Origin: Bacteriovorax sp037444575
GTDB lineage: Bacteria; Bdellovibrionota; Bacteriovoracia; Bacteriovoracales; Bacteriovoracaceae
Direction of reading: 5' to 3'
Assembly (NCBI GenBank): GCA_037444575.1
Contig: JBBIME010000003.1
Location: forward strand, 434,001 to 498,000
Length of the DNA: 64,000 nt
In this document: positions 9,001 to 19,200 of the stretch, one piece after another
Layout of the letters: every line of letters starts with the position of its first letter
Numbering within the stretch: the first letter of the stretch is position 1
Made by a program: the position numbers and the translations under genes
Notes under the pieces: model-generated
Databases searched by the model: none
What the model was told of the DNA's origin: nothing
Seen by the model: the letters and a program-made list of their open reading frames with translations, nothing else

Positions 9001-11186
9001 GAGGTTCAGCGTGTTCACAAAATTATTCTGCTACTGCAATCACAGCAGCTCAAAATTCAAATTCTACTTTCAACCTAACAATGGATCCTACATCACTTGC
9101 GTGTAGTTCAAATAATTACTGTCAGACAATTACAACAGGAAATACATTAAACGCCAATTTCAACAATCGCATAGCTCGCTTTGGAAAAGTTAGAACTGAT
9201 GCAGCCTCTGACAGCTTTGGTCTTGGTGCAAAAATTACCGGACGACCAATGGAATTCAATGCTGTTGAAACTATGAGATCTGAGACAATAAAGAGTTTCA
9301 ATAGCAACAAAATTGTTGGACTTTGTATTCCAGGTAAATCTCCTGAAGTCGATACATTTAATGCCCAAAACTCAACTGCTCCATCGCCAGATTATATGGG
9401 AGATAAAATAGTTGGAATTGGAATGACTTACAGAAAAAATGCAACTCCAGTAACAGGAGTTCCAACATATCTTGCTACTTGCGCGGTCATGGATAATACA
9501 AAAAATTATTACTATGCTAAGAGTGACCCTACATTATCTATCTCTGGTAACCCAAGTCTAATTAACGACTCAGCAACTCAATCTATTTCAACAAATGCGC
9601 TTAATGCTTTCTCTTCTATCTTCAATTCAAAGGGAGTCAATTTCCCATTATATTCTAACAATTCAACTGTTATTAATTCACTTACTTTTACAGAAAATAG
9701 ATGTCTGCGAGCTCCAGGGGCAAGTTGTTTTTCGGATACCGACTGTGCTCCATCAAAAGCAATCGCTGACAAAATAAAAATGCTCTCAACTAATGATGCT
9801 AATGTGACTCTTATTTTAAACCCATCTGAAGTTAAATTCTGGCAGGAAGAACTTGTTTGTTCACAAGCAACATCAAAAAGTGATCCAACGTACAGTGCAA
9901 GTAATAATCGTTGCTGCCGAGAAGTTGGAAAAACAATCTCTCTTCCAAGCGCTGATATAACAAATCAACTTAAAATGGATAAGGCACCGGGAGTTGACAT
10001 CCCAATAGCAGATAAATATCGCTACAGCCGCGTGGCCACTGTTTATAAGGACATAAAAGATACGGCCAATTATCCTGTCCTTCAAACCGCAGTTACAGGT
10101 CAATGTGCCGGTGCCGGATGTTTCGACAGTGCAAAACTTAATAATCAATTTAAAACCTTCTCTGCTTTTGCAGAAAGAACAAGTTGTTCTGGAGATTGGA
10201 TTCGAAATTTCAATACAGGAAACCACATTTGGGATAAGGCCAAACTTCAATCCTTCAACCCGCTTATGTTTAGATGTATGAACTGGCTCCCTGGAGATAA
10301 TGGAGGAACGAGTTGGTCGTGTGCGGGCCTTCCTCAAAATGATCCGCTCTGTGCGATGATTCAAACATCGCCTTATTCAAAAAAAGCAAAAGACGTAATG
10401 AATATTTTAGCAAAACTAGAATTAGCAGGTATTCCTCAAATCGCTATTGAATCAGAGCTCTATTCCAATCAAACAACAGATGGACCTTTTTCTTGTCGAT
10501 CCAACCCAGGAAGCCAAAACGATCAAACATATCCTGGAGGAAATCCTGGAAACGGCAAATATATGGTTCCAACTCAATTATATATGACGGCCAATGCCTC
10601 TACTGCCGAGTTTATCGATAATCTAATCGCCGCTCCAAATAACAAACTTTATTCAGCTGCTGAGGTTGGACATTTCCAAAATATAAGACAAATTTTTAAA
10701 TCCGATGAAGTTGTCAGCTGCTATCCAGCAGGTACATTGATGACAGTTGGTGCAGATCCAAATTTATGTTGTACAGGATTTATCAATTCTAAAACCAATA
10801 TGTGTCAGCTTCAAGATTTTGTTGATATCAGTGTTTATACAAACCGATATGTATCATCAGAAGCAAAAAAGGTAAGCTCAACACTCATAGATCAAAACGG
10901 ATATATAAAAGATCCGTCGTACGTTGCTCAACTTGCCTGTCAGCAAAAAATGTGTGCTTCAGGCAGTATTGCTTATGGAATTCTAATATCTAAATTACCT
11001 ATACCTGGCCAGGAAACTACAGGTCAGAAATTATTCCGCTTCATGGAAGGAAATACAAAAGCTGACGATGCAAACGGACTACTATCTATTTATAATAATG
11101 GCCTTAAACTTAACACTCATGCTTACTGTTATCCACAAGGTTCAAGTGCAGGCCAAGGCGACTTGACTATCATTACTTGCCCATAA
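6087..11186 (+). CDS. Giant Cys-rich lipoprotein, unknown function
   Basis: 1699 residues from the ATG at 6087; the frame is open further upstream, but the promoter position favours this start. A basic N-terminus is followed by a hydrophobic segment and a lipobox (LFLASC, Cys41), so it is an exported lipoprotein. The mature protein is Thr/Asn/Ser-rich and holds several small disulfide-knot-like modules: CVSNAECAGQGYDCC near residue 243, CTTDNDCATTLGWDYAC near 905, CFSDTDC near 1210 and a CC pair near 1276. These C-x4/5-[DE]-C spacings recall EGF/Dickkopf-type Cys knots. A Thr-Pro-rich linker (VPTTPTTPTNPTN) lies near residue 310. I recognise no enzyme domain. The ugp genes start 41 bases downstream on the same strand with no terminator between. 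Confidence 0.85.
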   Translation: METKWDKERKHVFTEKKLKSIFFKIVSNVILISALLFLASCIQSPSSTRRSLLSSNNTTTNTPTKLPTFVDGNNFIQNGGVIYSTVVNFDLSFADTLQLRGKDVDSYIRNTGTQNITCVTGRFTASTVNQINITAAIPHSVYNFTTQTLEYYYSLAPSDEITNKNFCQKSGLINSLYALYPTLTPAYKMGALCPNGICVSSVYTSMPLEIYSQSGTAITQIATRQLTYTITNQPNISTPVGKTCVSNAECAGQGYDCCSLGQCVKDLALKPGVDKASTNYVQALQDILNNPSHIYLYPQYYYLCSNSVTVPTTPTTPTNPTNVANTRLKNLTDLYNCTTKIEGEMGICTKTIPNALAGVIYSSGVDDRSFSGTYTNLSSSSYAPTAKQDLMAIQEISYGEVPLFNYDQIASDSLTRPDPYIVSNYLTINGHHNDDNSTGATVTLTSLPANAVSQDLVIKYKIDASCVQINTTLAKCEKYYIQGQQKSGDTIALNRRGRVTDHYPASNSFRLPTYASTNKTIVVEVDGITQKLGIDWQLNAVNPASIEFFPSSTGGLRVFDTQKVKITYFVDLTASHVMDSKLAALQAIKTTCHCADLNCALAPVKNTAGTITDYSCVYPDPAPVVPPISQIVYLSAKTVPVRYFDETGVSVASVVGSTPPQEGTAFSYRKDNLLNPSNVPDITNPSNADTYVGFNEIYGSLSYASNSAKPAKEVPVTKGKIYDIFVDNGTYSNCIQCGNDYYSQLNKLFPLTQFGGGLIPLQSRTDRTQANGVRADDMSFGRACFVPATMIPWSHSISSDPQTQRKDRMRAQHFLYANGYQHDWYGFDYGSVIGSFDGVKWFAIGSNRRIKADSNKLFIAVNGPFGDLALDSTYTVTINDGSLNPIGSNMVTTDFDSDGARCQKFHQCTTDNDCATTLGWDYACANVNDVTTSWPRFDDNGKEIPDAMRDDNRLVSILGMSSSGKRCVYRGRGSACSQNYSATAITAAQNSNSTFNLTMDPTSLACSSNNYCQTITTGNTLNANFNNRIARFGKVRTDAASDSFGLGAKITGRPMEFNAVETMRSETIKSFNSNKIVGLCIPGKSPEVDTFNAQNSTAPSPDYMGDKIVGIGMTYRKNATPVTGVPTYLATCAVMDNTKNYYYAKSDPTLSISGNPSLINDSATQSISTNALNAFSSIFNSKGVNFPLYSNNSTVINSLTFTENRCLRAPGASCFSDTDCAPSKAIADKIKMLSTNDANVTLILNPSEVKFWQEELVCSQATSKSDPTYSASNNRCCREVGKTISLPSADITNQLKMDKAPGVDIPIADKYRYSRVATVYKDIKDTANYPVLQTAVTGQCAGAGCFDSAKLNNQFKTFSAFAERTSCSGDWIRNFNTGNHIWDKAKLQSFNPLMFRCMNWLPGDNGGTSWSCAGLPQNDPLCAMIQTSPYSKKAKDVMNILAKLELAGIPQIAIESELYSNQTTDGPFSCRSNPGSQNDQTYPGGNPGNGKYMVPTQLYMTANASTAEFIDNLIAAPNNKLYSAAEVGHFQNIRQIFKSDEVVSCYPAGTLMTVGADPNLCCTGFINSKTNMCQLQDFVDISVYTNRYVSSEAKKVSSTLIDQNGYIKDPSYVAQLACQQKMCASGSIAYGILISKLPIPGQETTGQKLFRFMEGNTKADDANGLLSIYNNGLKLNTHAYCYPQGSSAGQGDLTIITCP

Positions 11187-11227
11187 AAATATTTGTCTTT
11201 CTTTTTTTTATTTGATCTAATCTTTTC

Positions 11228-12208
11228 ATGGCAAAAGTTATTCTTAGTAATATTGTAAAAAGTTACAAATCTCAAACCGTTGTAAAAAGTATCAATCTTG
11301 AGATTGAATCAGGAGAATTTGTCGTTTTATTAGGGCCATCAGGCTGTGGAAAATCAACCACCCTTCGAATGATTGCAGGACTAGAAGAGATCACATCTGG
11401 CACAATGAGTATTGGAGGACGAACAGTTAATGACCTCTCTCCCAAAGAACGTAATATCTCCATGGTTTTTCAAAATTACGCACTCTACCCTCACATGAAC
11501 GTTTTTGATAACATCTCTTTTTCTCTTAAAATTGCAGGTGTCTCTAAAACCGAAATTGAAAATCGTGTAAAAGAAGTTTCTTCAATTTTAGGACTTGATC
11601 AATTGCTTCTTAGAAAACCAGGCCAGCTCTCAGGAGGACAACGCCAAAGAGTTGCAATGGGGCGAGCGATAATTAGAAGACCTGACGTTTTTCTTTTTGA
11701 TGAACCACTCTCCAACCTTGACGCAAAACTTCGCATACAAATGCGATCTGAAATAAAAAAGCTTCATCAAAAATTAAAAGCAACCACAGTTTATGTTACT
11801 CATGATCAAGTTGAAGCGATGACCCTTGCCGATCGAATTGTAATTATGAAAGATGGAGCTATTGAGCAAATAGGACGCCCTATGGATATATACAATAATC
11901 CAAAAAGCCTATTTGTGGCCTCTTTCATTGGAAATCCTCCAATGAATCTTTTAAAAAACCATCCTCGCTACCCGGGAATTACTATTGGTATCAGACCAGA
12001 ACATTTAACGCTTACTGTGTCTGAAGGCGCTGTCGCGTTTAGTGGGACTGTTGAACTTGTCGAACCATTAGGTGGTGAGACGCTAGTTCATATCAAATCA
12101 GAAGAAGAGAATTTGGTTGTACGACTAAATGGAGACTCAAGCTTTCCCACTTCTAGTCAAATAACTTTTTATGCAAAACCAGAAAGCATCCATACATTTG
12201 AGGTTTAG
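11228..12208 (+). CDS. ugpC: sn-glycerol-3-phosphate ABC transporter ATP-binding protein
   Basis: 326 residues, somewhat shorter than E. coli UgpC (about 356) because the C-terminal regulatory part is compact. Visible: Walker A GPSGCGKST (36-44), Q-loop Gln82, signature LSGGQ (134-138), Walker B VFLFDEP (154-160), H-loop His192, and a C-terminal MalK-type domain with IGIRPEHL. It energises import of glycerol-3-phosphate or glycerophosphodiesters at the inner membrane. It could be mistaken for MalK/MsmX, but the immediate neighbours ugpB, ugpA, ugpE and ugpQ settle the assignment. No Pho box is recognisable upstream. Confidence 0.92.
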   Translation: MAKVILSNIVKSYKSQTVVKSINLEIESGEFVVLLGPSGCGKSTTLRMIAGLEEITSGTMSIGGRTVNDLSPKERNISMVFQNYALYPHMNVFDNISFSLKIAGVSKTEIENRVKEVSSILGLDQLLLRKPGQLSGGQRQRVAMGRAIIRRPDVFLFDEPLSNLDAKLRIQMRSEIKKLHQKLKATTVYVTHDQVEAMTLADRIVIMKDGAIEQIGRPMDIYNNPKSLFVASFIGNPPMNLLKNHPRYPGITIGIRPEHLTLTVSEGAVAFSGTVELVEPLGGETLVHIKSEEENLVVRLNGDSSFPTSSQITFYAKPESIHTFEV

Positions 12209-12211
12209 ATA

Positions 12212-13513
12212 ATGCTAAAAAAAATTACACTTGCACTGTTATTAAATGTTTGTTTCATTTTTACAGCTCAAGCTGCTACTGAAATACAGTGGTGGCACTC
12301 AATGGAAGGAGAACTTGGAAAAACGCTTGATGGATTAGTCGCAAAATACAATAGCTCTCAATCAAACTATAAAGTCATCGCTACTTATCGAGGAAATTAT
12401 ACTGAGAGTTTAAATGCAGCTATCGCTGCTTTTAGAGCAAAAAAACAACCTCATATTGTTCAAGTTTTTGAAGTGGGAACTCAAACCATGATGAATTCAG
12501 GAACTATCTATCCTGTGCAAGATTTGCTAACTGATAACAAGGTGTCGGTTAACTGGAATGATTTCTTAGCTCCAGTCCTTTCATATTATCGCGACTCTAA
12601 AGGTAAACTTCTTTCAATGCCTTTTAACTCATCAACTCCTATCATGTACTATAATCTGGATATGTTCCAGAAGGCCGGAATAAAAAATCCACCAACGACT
12701 TGGCAAGAGCTAAGAGAGACATCAAAGAAATTGATTAGAAGTGGCGCTAAATGCGGAACCGTTATTGGTTGGCAGCAATGGATTTTGCTTGAGAATTTTT
12801 CTGCAATTCACGATCTGCCATTTGCAACACTCGAAAATGGATTCACTGGGATCAATCCAAAACTGACCTACAATAACCCGGCAATCATAAACAACATAAA
12901 AATGCTTCGTGAAATGATGAGTGACAACAGCTTTCGCTATGAAGGGCGTCGCACAGATCCTTCTAAAAAAGTTTTCTTAGCAGGTCTTTGTGGAATCTAT
13001 ATGGATTCTTCATCATCAATTGGCGCACTCAAAAAAGTTGCGAAGTTTAAATGGGCAGCAGCTCCTCTTCCATACAATGAAGGATTAAAGAAACCTCTAA
13101 ACAGCATTATTGGTGGAGCTACATTATGGGTGTTTAAAGGACATAAGCCTCTTGAGTATAAAGGTGTGGCCGATTTCGTTTCATTTTTAGCAAAAAGTGA
13201 AAAACAAATTTGGTGGCATAAAGAAACTGGTTATTTGCCAATAACCATGACTGCCTATGAACAATTAAAAAAAGAAGGCTACTTTAAAAAAGAGCCTTAT
13301 CAAGAAGTAGCGATTAAGCAATTAACAAGGGGAACTCCAACTGTTAATTCTCGCGGATTAAGACTAGGAAATTTTACTCAAATTCGCGATGTCATGGATG
13401 AAGAGTTAGAAAAAATTTGGGCCGGAAAATCTACTCCTGAAGAAGGAATCAAATCTTCAGTGGAAAGAGGAAATCGTCTGCTAGAGCAGTACGCAAAAAC
13501 AACGAGACCATAA
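12212..13513 (+). CDS. ugpB: sn-glycerol-3-phosphate-binding periplasmic protein
   Basis: 433 residues, family-typical length. A signal peptide of about 22 residues ends in AQA. The mature N-terminus (EIQWWHSM, then YRGNYTESLNAAIAAFR and QVFEVGTQTMM) is characteristic of UgpB within extracellular solute-binding family 1. It captures glycerol-3-phosphate or glycerophosphodiesters in the periplasm and hands them to UgpA/UgpE. It starts 3 bases after ugpC. Confidence 0.92.
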   Translation: MLKKITLALLLNVCFIFTAQAATEIQWWHSMEGELGKTLDGLVAKYNSSQSNYKVIATYRGNYTESLNAAIAAFRAKKQPHIVQVFEVGTQTMMNSGTIYPVQDLLTDNKVSVNWNDFLAPVLSYYRDSKGKLLSMPFNSSTPIMYYNLDMFQKAGIKNPPTTWQELRETSKKLIRSGAKCGTVIGWQQWILLENFSAIHDLPFATLENGFTGINPKLTYNNPAIINNIKMLREMMSDNSFRYEGRRTDPSKKVFLAGLCGIYMDSSSSIGALKKVAKFKWAAAPLPYNEGLKKPLNSIIGGATLWVFKGHKPLEYKGVADFVSFLAKSEKQIWWHKETGYLPITMTAYEQLKKEGYFKKEPYQEVAIKQLTRGTPTVNSRGLRLGNFTQIRDVMDEELEKIWAGKSTPEEGIKSSVERGNRLLEQYAKTTRP

Positions 13514-13516
13514 TTC

Positions 13517-14404
13517 ATGTTAAAGCGGGCCCATTATAAAAGATCCATTCTTCCTTATTTGTTGGTAATGCCTCAAATTTTTGTGACGATTGTTTTCTTT
13601 TTCTGGCCTGCTGCCAAGGCGCTTATTGGAGCATTTTTACTAACGGACCCTTTCGGACAAAAATCTACGTTTGTTTGGTTTGAAAATTTCAAAGTCTTAT
13701 TTTCGACTCCTGAATATTACACGTCTTTGAAAATCACTCTTTTTTTTAGTGCAATGACTGCTCTACTTTCAATTTCAGCGGGCCTCTTACTAGCTGTCCT
13801 TGCCAATCGATTAATCAAATTTAAGTCATTAGTGCAGACCGTTTTGATTTGGCCTTATGCCGTTGCTCCAGCAATGGCCGGTATGTTGTGGCTTTTTCTT
13901 TTTCATCCAAGTTACGGGATGATCGGATTTTTTCTCAATGAAGTCATGAAGCTTGGATGGAATCCTGTTTTAAATAATAACCATGCTCTATTATTGGTCA
14001 TTATTGCTTCTGCTTGGAAGCAAGTTAGTTATAATTTTATTTTCTTTCTCTCTGGCCTTCAATCAATTCCTAAATCTGTTATTGAAGCAGCTGCCATTGA
14101 TGGCGCAGGACCGAGTACTCGCTTTTGGAAAATTGTTTTTCCTCTTCTTTCTCCTACCGTCTTTTTTTTAGTCGTCATGAACTTAGTTTATGCGTTATTT
14201 GATACGTTTGGTGTAATTCACACAACAACTCAAGGTGGACCTGGAGGTGCTACAAATATCCTGGTCTATAAAGTATACGCTGATGGGTTTGTTGGACTTG
14301 ATCTAGGATCTTCTGCTGCTCAATCAGTCATCCTCATGATCATCACTATTATTTTTACAGTCATTCAATTTAAATACGTTGAAAAAAAGGTGCAATACAC
14401 ATGA
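13517..14404 (+). CDS. ugpA: sn-glycerol-3-phosphate ABC transporter permease
   Basis: 295 residues with six hydrophobic segments. The cytoplasmic EAA loop (EAAAIDGAGPSTRFWKIVFP, from about residue 193) is the binding-protein-dependent permease signature that docks on the ATPase. It pairs with UgpE. It begins 3 bases after ugpB, and its TGA overlaps the ATG of ugpE (ATGA), indicating translational coupling. Confidence 0.92.
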   Translation: MLKRAHYKRSILPYLLVMPQIFVTIVFFFWPAAKALIGAFLLTDPFGQKSTFVWFENFKVLFSTPEYYTSLKITLFFSAMTALLSISAGLLLAVLANRLIKFKSLVQTVLIWPYAVAPAMAGMLWLFLFHPSYGMIGFFLNEVMKLGWNPVLNNNHALLLVIIASAWKQVSYNFIFFLSGLQSIPKSVIEAAAIDGAGPSTRFWKIVFPLLSPTVFFLVVMNLVYALFDTFGVIHTTTQGGPGGATNILVYKVYADGFVGLDLGSSAAQSVILMIITIIFTVIQFKYVEKKVQYT

Positions 14405-15285
14405 TTGAAAAAACACCTTGGCTCAATCGATTTACCATTGTTGGACTCATACTTGGAATCATCATTCTTTGTTTTCCAGTTTATTATATGTTTGTGACTT
14501 CTACTCTATCGATTGAGGAAGTCAGTCGCATTCCACCACCTCTTATTCCTGGAAGCCATTTTTTAGAAAATTTTAAGTCCGCTTGGACTCTCGGCGCCTT
14601 AGGGCCAAAAATGTTTAACTCTCTCATTATGGCAGTGGGAATAACTCTAGGTAAAATTTCTATTTCCATTTTGTCTGCTTTTGCAATTGCTTACTTTGAC
14701 TTCCCTCTTAGAAAAACTTTCTTCTGGATGATCTTTGTCACATTAATACTGCCAGTAGAAGTACGCATTCTTCCTACTTACGAAGTTGCTGCTAACGTTC
14801 TTACTCCCATTCAATATTTGCTTTCTTTGATGAATATTCAAGTTGTTCTTGATTGGTCGATGCTAAACTCTTACACAGGACTTATCTTGCCTCTCATTGC
14901 TTCAGCAACGGCCACATTTTTATTTCGCCAATTTTTTCTCACAATACCAGAAGAACTTTGTGAGGCTTCTAAAATTGATGGTCTCACTCCGATGGGATTT
15001 TTTTGGAAAATTCTATTGCCACTATCAAAAACAAATATCGCGGCCCTTACAGTTATTCTTTTTGTCTACGGTTGGAATCAATATTTATGGCCCATCCTAA
15101 TTACAACTAAGCCTGAAATGCACACTGCTTTAATTGGAGTTCAATCTCTAATTCCTAAAGCTGATGATATCCCTAGATGGAATGTGGCCATGGCCGGAGC
15201 ACTGATCGTTATGCTTCCTCCAGTTTTAGTTGTTCTTTTTATGCAGAAATGGTTTGTAAAAGGATTAATTGAAAATGAAAAATAA
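14401..15285 (+). CDS. ugpE: sn-glycerol-3-phosphate ABC transporter permease
   Basis: 294 residues, six hydrophobic segments and an EAA loop near residue 188 (EASKIDGLTPMGFFWKILLP). A long periplasmic stretch after the first segment contains PPPLIPGSHFLENF, typical of MalG/UgpE-type permeases. It overlaps ugpA by four bases upstream and ugpQ by about 11 bases downstream. Confidence 0.92.
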   Translation: MIEKTPWLNRFTIVGLILGIIILCFPVYYMFVTSTLSIEEVSRIPPPLIPGSHFLENFKSAWTLGALGPKMFNSLIMAVGITLGKISISILSAFAIAYFDFPLRKTFFWMIFVTLILPVEVRILPTYEVAANVLTPIQYLLSLMNIQVVLDWSMLNSYTGLILPLIASATATFLFRQFFLTIPEELCEASKIDGLTPMGFFWKILLPLSKTNIAALTVILFVYGWNQYLWPILITTKPEMHTALIGVQSLIPKADDIPRWNVAMAGALIVMLPPVLVVLFMQKWFVKGLIENEK

Positions 15286-15982
15286 ACCACTCATCATCGC
15301 CCATCGCGGATACTCTGGAAAATTTCTTGAAAATACGATGCTCGCTTTTTTAGAAGCGATTAAAGCAAATTGTCAGATGATTGAGTTTGATGTTCATTTA
15401 ACAAACGATCTTGAATTAGTTATCACTCATGACTACCTCTTAGGAAGAACAGTTAAGGCAAAAGGAGCTGTCGATGATTACACGCTTTCTGATTTGCAAA
15501 AGCTTGGTTGCTCCTCTTTAAAAGAAGTTTTAACAGCAGTAAATAAACGAGTCCTTCTCAATATCGAATTAAAGCATGAAACTCTAAAGACCCCACTTCA
15601 CACTGAAATAATGGCCATTAAAGTTTTATCTCTTATAAATGAAATGAATTATCGCGACTATGTCGTGATCTCTAGTTTTGATGAATCTATCTTGAGATCC
15701 TTATTTGCAATTGATTCAAAAATTCGCTTAGGTGTTCTCGATCACTATCCACAAAAAGGACTTAAGCTAAAACTAGCTAGTGAGATAAAGGCCTATTCCT
15801 ATCATCCCAATTTCAAAAAACTAGACCAAAGCTCCGCTCTAAAATTGCATGCAAACAAACTTCTTATTTATCCCTATACTGCAAATAAAAGTTTAGAGTT
15901 TAAAAAACTACTCGAGCTAAACGTAGATGGAATAATCACCAATCAGGTGGAAGACCTGAGAAGCTTTCTCAATAGTCTTTGA
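15275..15982 (+). CDS. ugpQ: Glycerophosphodiester phosphodiesterase
   Basis: 235 residues from the ATG at 15275; a TTG two codons earlier is possible but lies too close to the AGGA at 15261. The TIM-barrel GDPD motifs are present: HRG with ENT (residues about 10-20), an E-x-D metal-binding pair (EFDVHLT, near 37) and the catalytic HD (ITHD, near 51). It hydrolyses glycerophosphodiesters to glycerol-3-phosphate and an alcohol. As no signal peptide is visible it should act in the cytoplasm on what the Ugp transporter brings in. It is the last gene of the ugp operon. Confidence 0.92.
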   Translation: MKNKPLIIAHRGYSGKFLENTMLAFLEAIKANCQMIEFDVHLTNDLELVITHDYLLGRTVKAKGAVDDYTLSDLQKLGCSSLKEVLTAVNKRVLLNIELKHETLKTPLHTEIMAIKVLSLINEMNYRDYVVISSFDESILRSLFAIDSKIRLGVLDHYPQKGLKLKLASEIKAYSYHPNFKKLDQSSALKLHANKLLIYPYTANKSLEFKKLLELNVDGIITNQVEDLRSFLNSL

Positions 15983-16239
15983 TCCCTCGAATCCCTCTAA
16001 ATCGCCACATTTTATGGTCAATTCCCTTTTGCTATGCCCGAGATAATCACTTAGTTTTTTGACTCCTAACTAGCTGATATAACAACTCAATTACTTAATC
16101 TCAACAAACCTTGCCCGTCTGGAGGGTAAAAAGAGCATGATTAAATCAATCAGGCATTAAAATAGGGATAAGTATCACAGTTTTTTTAGGAACTTGCCGA
16201 AGAGACTAAAGAATTATCCTAACTTAATGGAATGATCTT
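15983..16239 (+). promoter_or_regulatory. Leader region of the metalloprotease operon
   Basis: 257 bases between ugpQ and the 1040-residue gene, with no ORF. A weak FliA-like element can be read at 16146-16171 (TCAA, 14-base spacer, AGGGATAA), less convincing than the five better examples. A purine-rich GGAATGATCTT lies just before the ATG at 16240 and serves as ribosome site. No clear rho-independent terminator for the ugp operon is visible. Confidence 0.35.
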
Positions 16240-19200
16240 ATGAAAAAAATCGACACGTTATTTAAAGCGCTCAAAGTTCTGATGGTTAATTTAATCATCT
16301 GCTCGCTGATGCAAAATCCTTTTATATCCAATGCAATGGCAGCAGGTACTAGCACAAATGCAAATGCGAGTACTAGAAGTGGTGGTTTTAATACTAATGA
16401 TATTTTTCAAATGGCCAACGGTGCCCTCAATATTTATGGAGGTTATCTCGGCCAAAAGCAGATGATGATTCAAAGTCAAATTGCTTCTGCTAATAACCAA
16501 AGATTAATGGCGCAACTTGGCCCATCAGGAAAAGGTGGAGGTCCATCAAAATATTTCCCTGAATGTTCACTGCCTGCCTCTATGACACAAATGCCGGAAA
16601 ACGTTTGTGAGAGATCAGCGATGCCTGATCCAAACCATGTCGCTGCAATGATTACTTATGAATCAATTGCTAAGGGGTGGATGAATTACTACGATCAAAT
16701 GAGCAACTCTGCTTCGAATGTGGTTAATCCAAATACTGGCCTAGCTTGTCTTAAAGATAAACAAGCGAAGCTCGATGCTCAATTAACTGAGATGATGAAT
16801 AACCTTCAACGTCTACAGGATCAAATGAATCGTGATAAACAAGTATTCCGCGATAATAACAAACAGTTACTAAGTGATATGGATACTGCTAATGCTGAAC
16901 TTTTTGGTGCTGGCGCTGGCGGAAATAATTTAAATGCTAAGACTCAAGATATGTCAAAACTCTTTTCACAAAGCTGTCAGACTATTATTGGAAGAGATGG
17001 TCTAAAAGCAATAAAAGATAAAGGTCTTAATAATGTTGTACAAGATTTAAGTGCACCAACTAAAGCAGCTTCTGATTTTAATTTAAATAAAGCTGCCATT
17101 GAAAATGATGTTAGAAATGAAGCAAATAAAATTGCAGCAACAATTACAACTGGCGGAGTGGAAGACTTTTTAAAAAATGGATACATTCCTCAAAGTGCGG
17201 ATGGGGCCAGATTTGGGGCAATCGGAAATCAAATTCAAATCCAGGCAAAAGAATTTGCAACAGCAAAAGCGCGTATTGATAAAACGCTAGGGGAAGTTGG
17301 TTACACAGCTCCTGCTCTTGATTCAAAATTTTCTGCCGATTCTGCTGACTTCATGGCCGGAGCTAATGATTTCTTTAGAAAAAAATATATCAATGACTGT
17401 GTGACTAAAGCAGATAGCGGTGTAGCTATTCCAATCACTGACGTTTTAGGCTCAATTGAAAATAGAAGACTAGGAAATGAAATCTCAGTTGCCATTCCAA
17501 ATTTTCGAGCAGCTCTTAAGAAAATCATAGAATCAGATGCAATGTTTTCAGATAAGATGGCCCAAATTCAAGCTCTTGAAGCAAATTATCCAGGGATGAC
17601 TGTTACTTATAAAGATGCTTCTCAAAATACAGTCTCTGAGAGTCCATATGCTCTATTTACAAAAACAATCGCGGCATGCGATCAGCGTTTTGCTCAAAAT
17701 GATCAATTCGCTAACAACGGATCAAGTGCGAACGTTTCTTATCAGAAAAAAGTTGAACGCGCGAAAGCTGCTCTTCAAGAGTTAAAAACTCTAAATGATG
17801 GTTACGCTTCAAAAGTTTCTGGAGCAATCCTTTCACAAGTTTTAAGTTGTGGAGGTTCAGCACCTAAAGCTGGATCTTGTTCAGAAGGAAGCTTCAAAAC
17901 AGATTCTCCAAATTTCTGTATTTCCGGAGCAAGCCAATGTGCTAACGAAATGCAAGGCTGTTACGCTGAAGCAAACAATCAAGTCCAAATTAGAAAAACT
18001 AAAATGGATACCCTTTCAAAAACTTTCAATGCAAATGTTGCTCAAATGATTGCAAGATCTAACGCTCTTTATGATCAACAAAAAACAGCTGTAATGAATA
18101 TGACAAAATTACTTCAGACAAAATTCCCTGAAGCAAATTTTGCAATTCCAAAAGATATGTTTGTCACAACTCCTGAATTATCAAAAGATAAATATGGTGT
18201 TGACATGGCAGCAAATGGAGACCTCACTGCTCTTCTTGATGGCCCAGGGTCTATGACAACTAAAATAGATCTTTTGAAACAAACATTTAAAGAACAACAA
18301 AAAGCAATTAAAGATGTCACTGGACCATACATTGCTGATCAAGAAAGTGCGATGAAAGATCAGAGAGCTCGTTGGAAAAGCTTGAATGACAGATGTATTG
18401 GAATGGTTGATGGTGAATCACAAGCGATTGCAAAACAAAATTCTGAAGGACTAAAAGCTCAATCAGAACTAGACGGAAAAGTATCAAGCTTCTGTAGTAA
18501 ATATTATGGTATTGCCCAAGCTGACAACCCAGTTGGAGCTTGTGACGAAGCTAAAGGTCTAACAGATAATATTGATCAAATTGCCACTCGTTTAACTGGT
18601 CAGTCGAAAGGATTGGCCAGACAAATAGCTTCAACTTGTAATGGATTTAATAATGAAGCGAGTTCGACAAGTCAGGACTGTACCTATATCTCAGACCCTA
18701 AAGATAAAGAGATTTGTCAAAGACAGGCAATTGCTCAGTTAAGTAAGGCTCAAGGATCTAGTTCAAGCGCAAAAAAAATTCGCTTAGGAAATCTATGCGC
18801 TAACGAGAATACATCTGAATCTGATTTAATTGCAAGAATTGCAAAAAATTTATCTAAAGCAGATCAAGATAATCTTAAAGGTGTTAATAACTGGAACGAT
18901 TTTGTAAGAAAATCAGCGGACCAAGAAATAAACGACAATGGCTTCATACTTGGAGTTAACGATTTAATAAAAGATGAAAGCGGTAGTAATATTTGTAAAA
19001 AATTATCGGCCATCAATCAAGCAGAGCCGCTAGATGACAAGACCTATGCTGATAAAAAAGCAGAACTTAAAAAGAATGAAACTGCTAACCAAGAAACTCT
19101 CGCTAAACTTGAAGCGCAAAAGAAAAATGCTGCTTTGAAAACGAATCTCGATTCTCTTTTAGCTGATCTTGGTTCAGTTTCATCTCCAGCTGGATCTTCA

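Noticed and set aside
15983..16010. String resembling a tRNA T-arm (CCCTCGAATCCC)
   Set aside because: No acceptor, D or anticodon arms can be folded around it.
16114..16135. Similar GTC(T)GGAGGGTA strings at 16118 and 42330
   Set aside because: The two copies have opposite orientation to their genes and differ by an indel; most likely chance.
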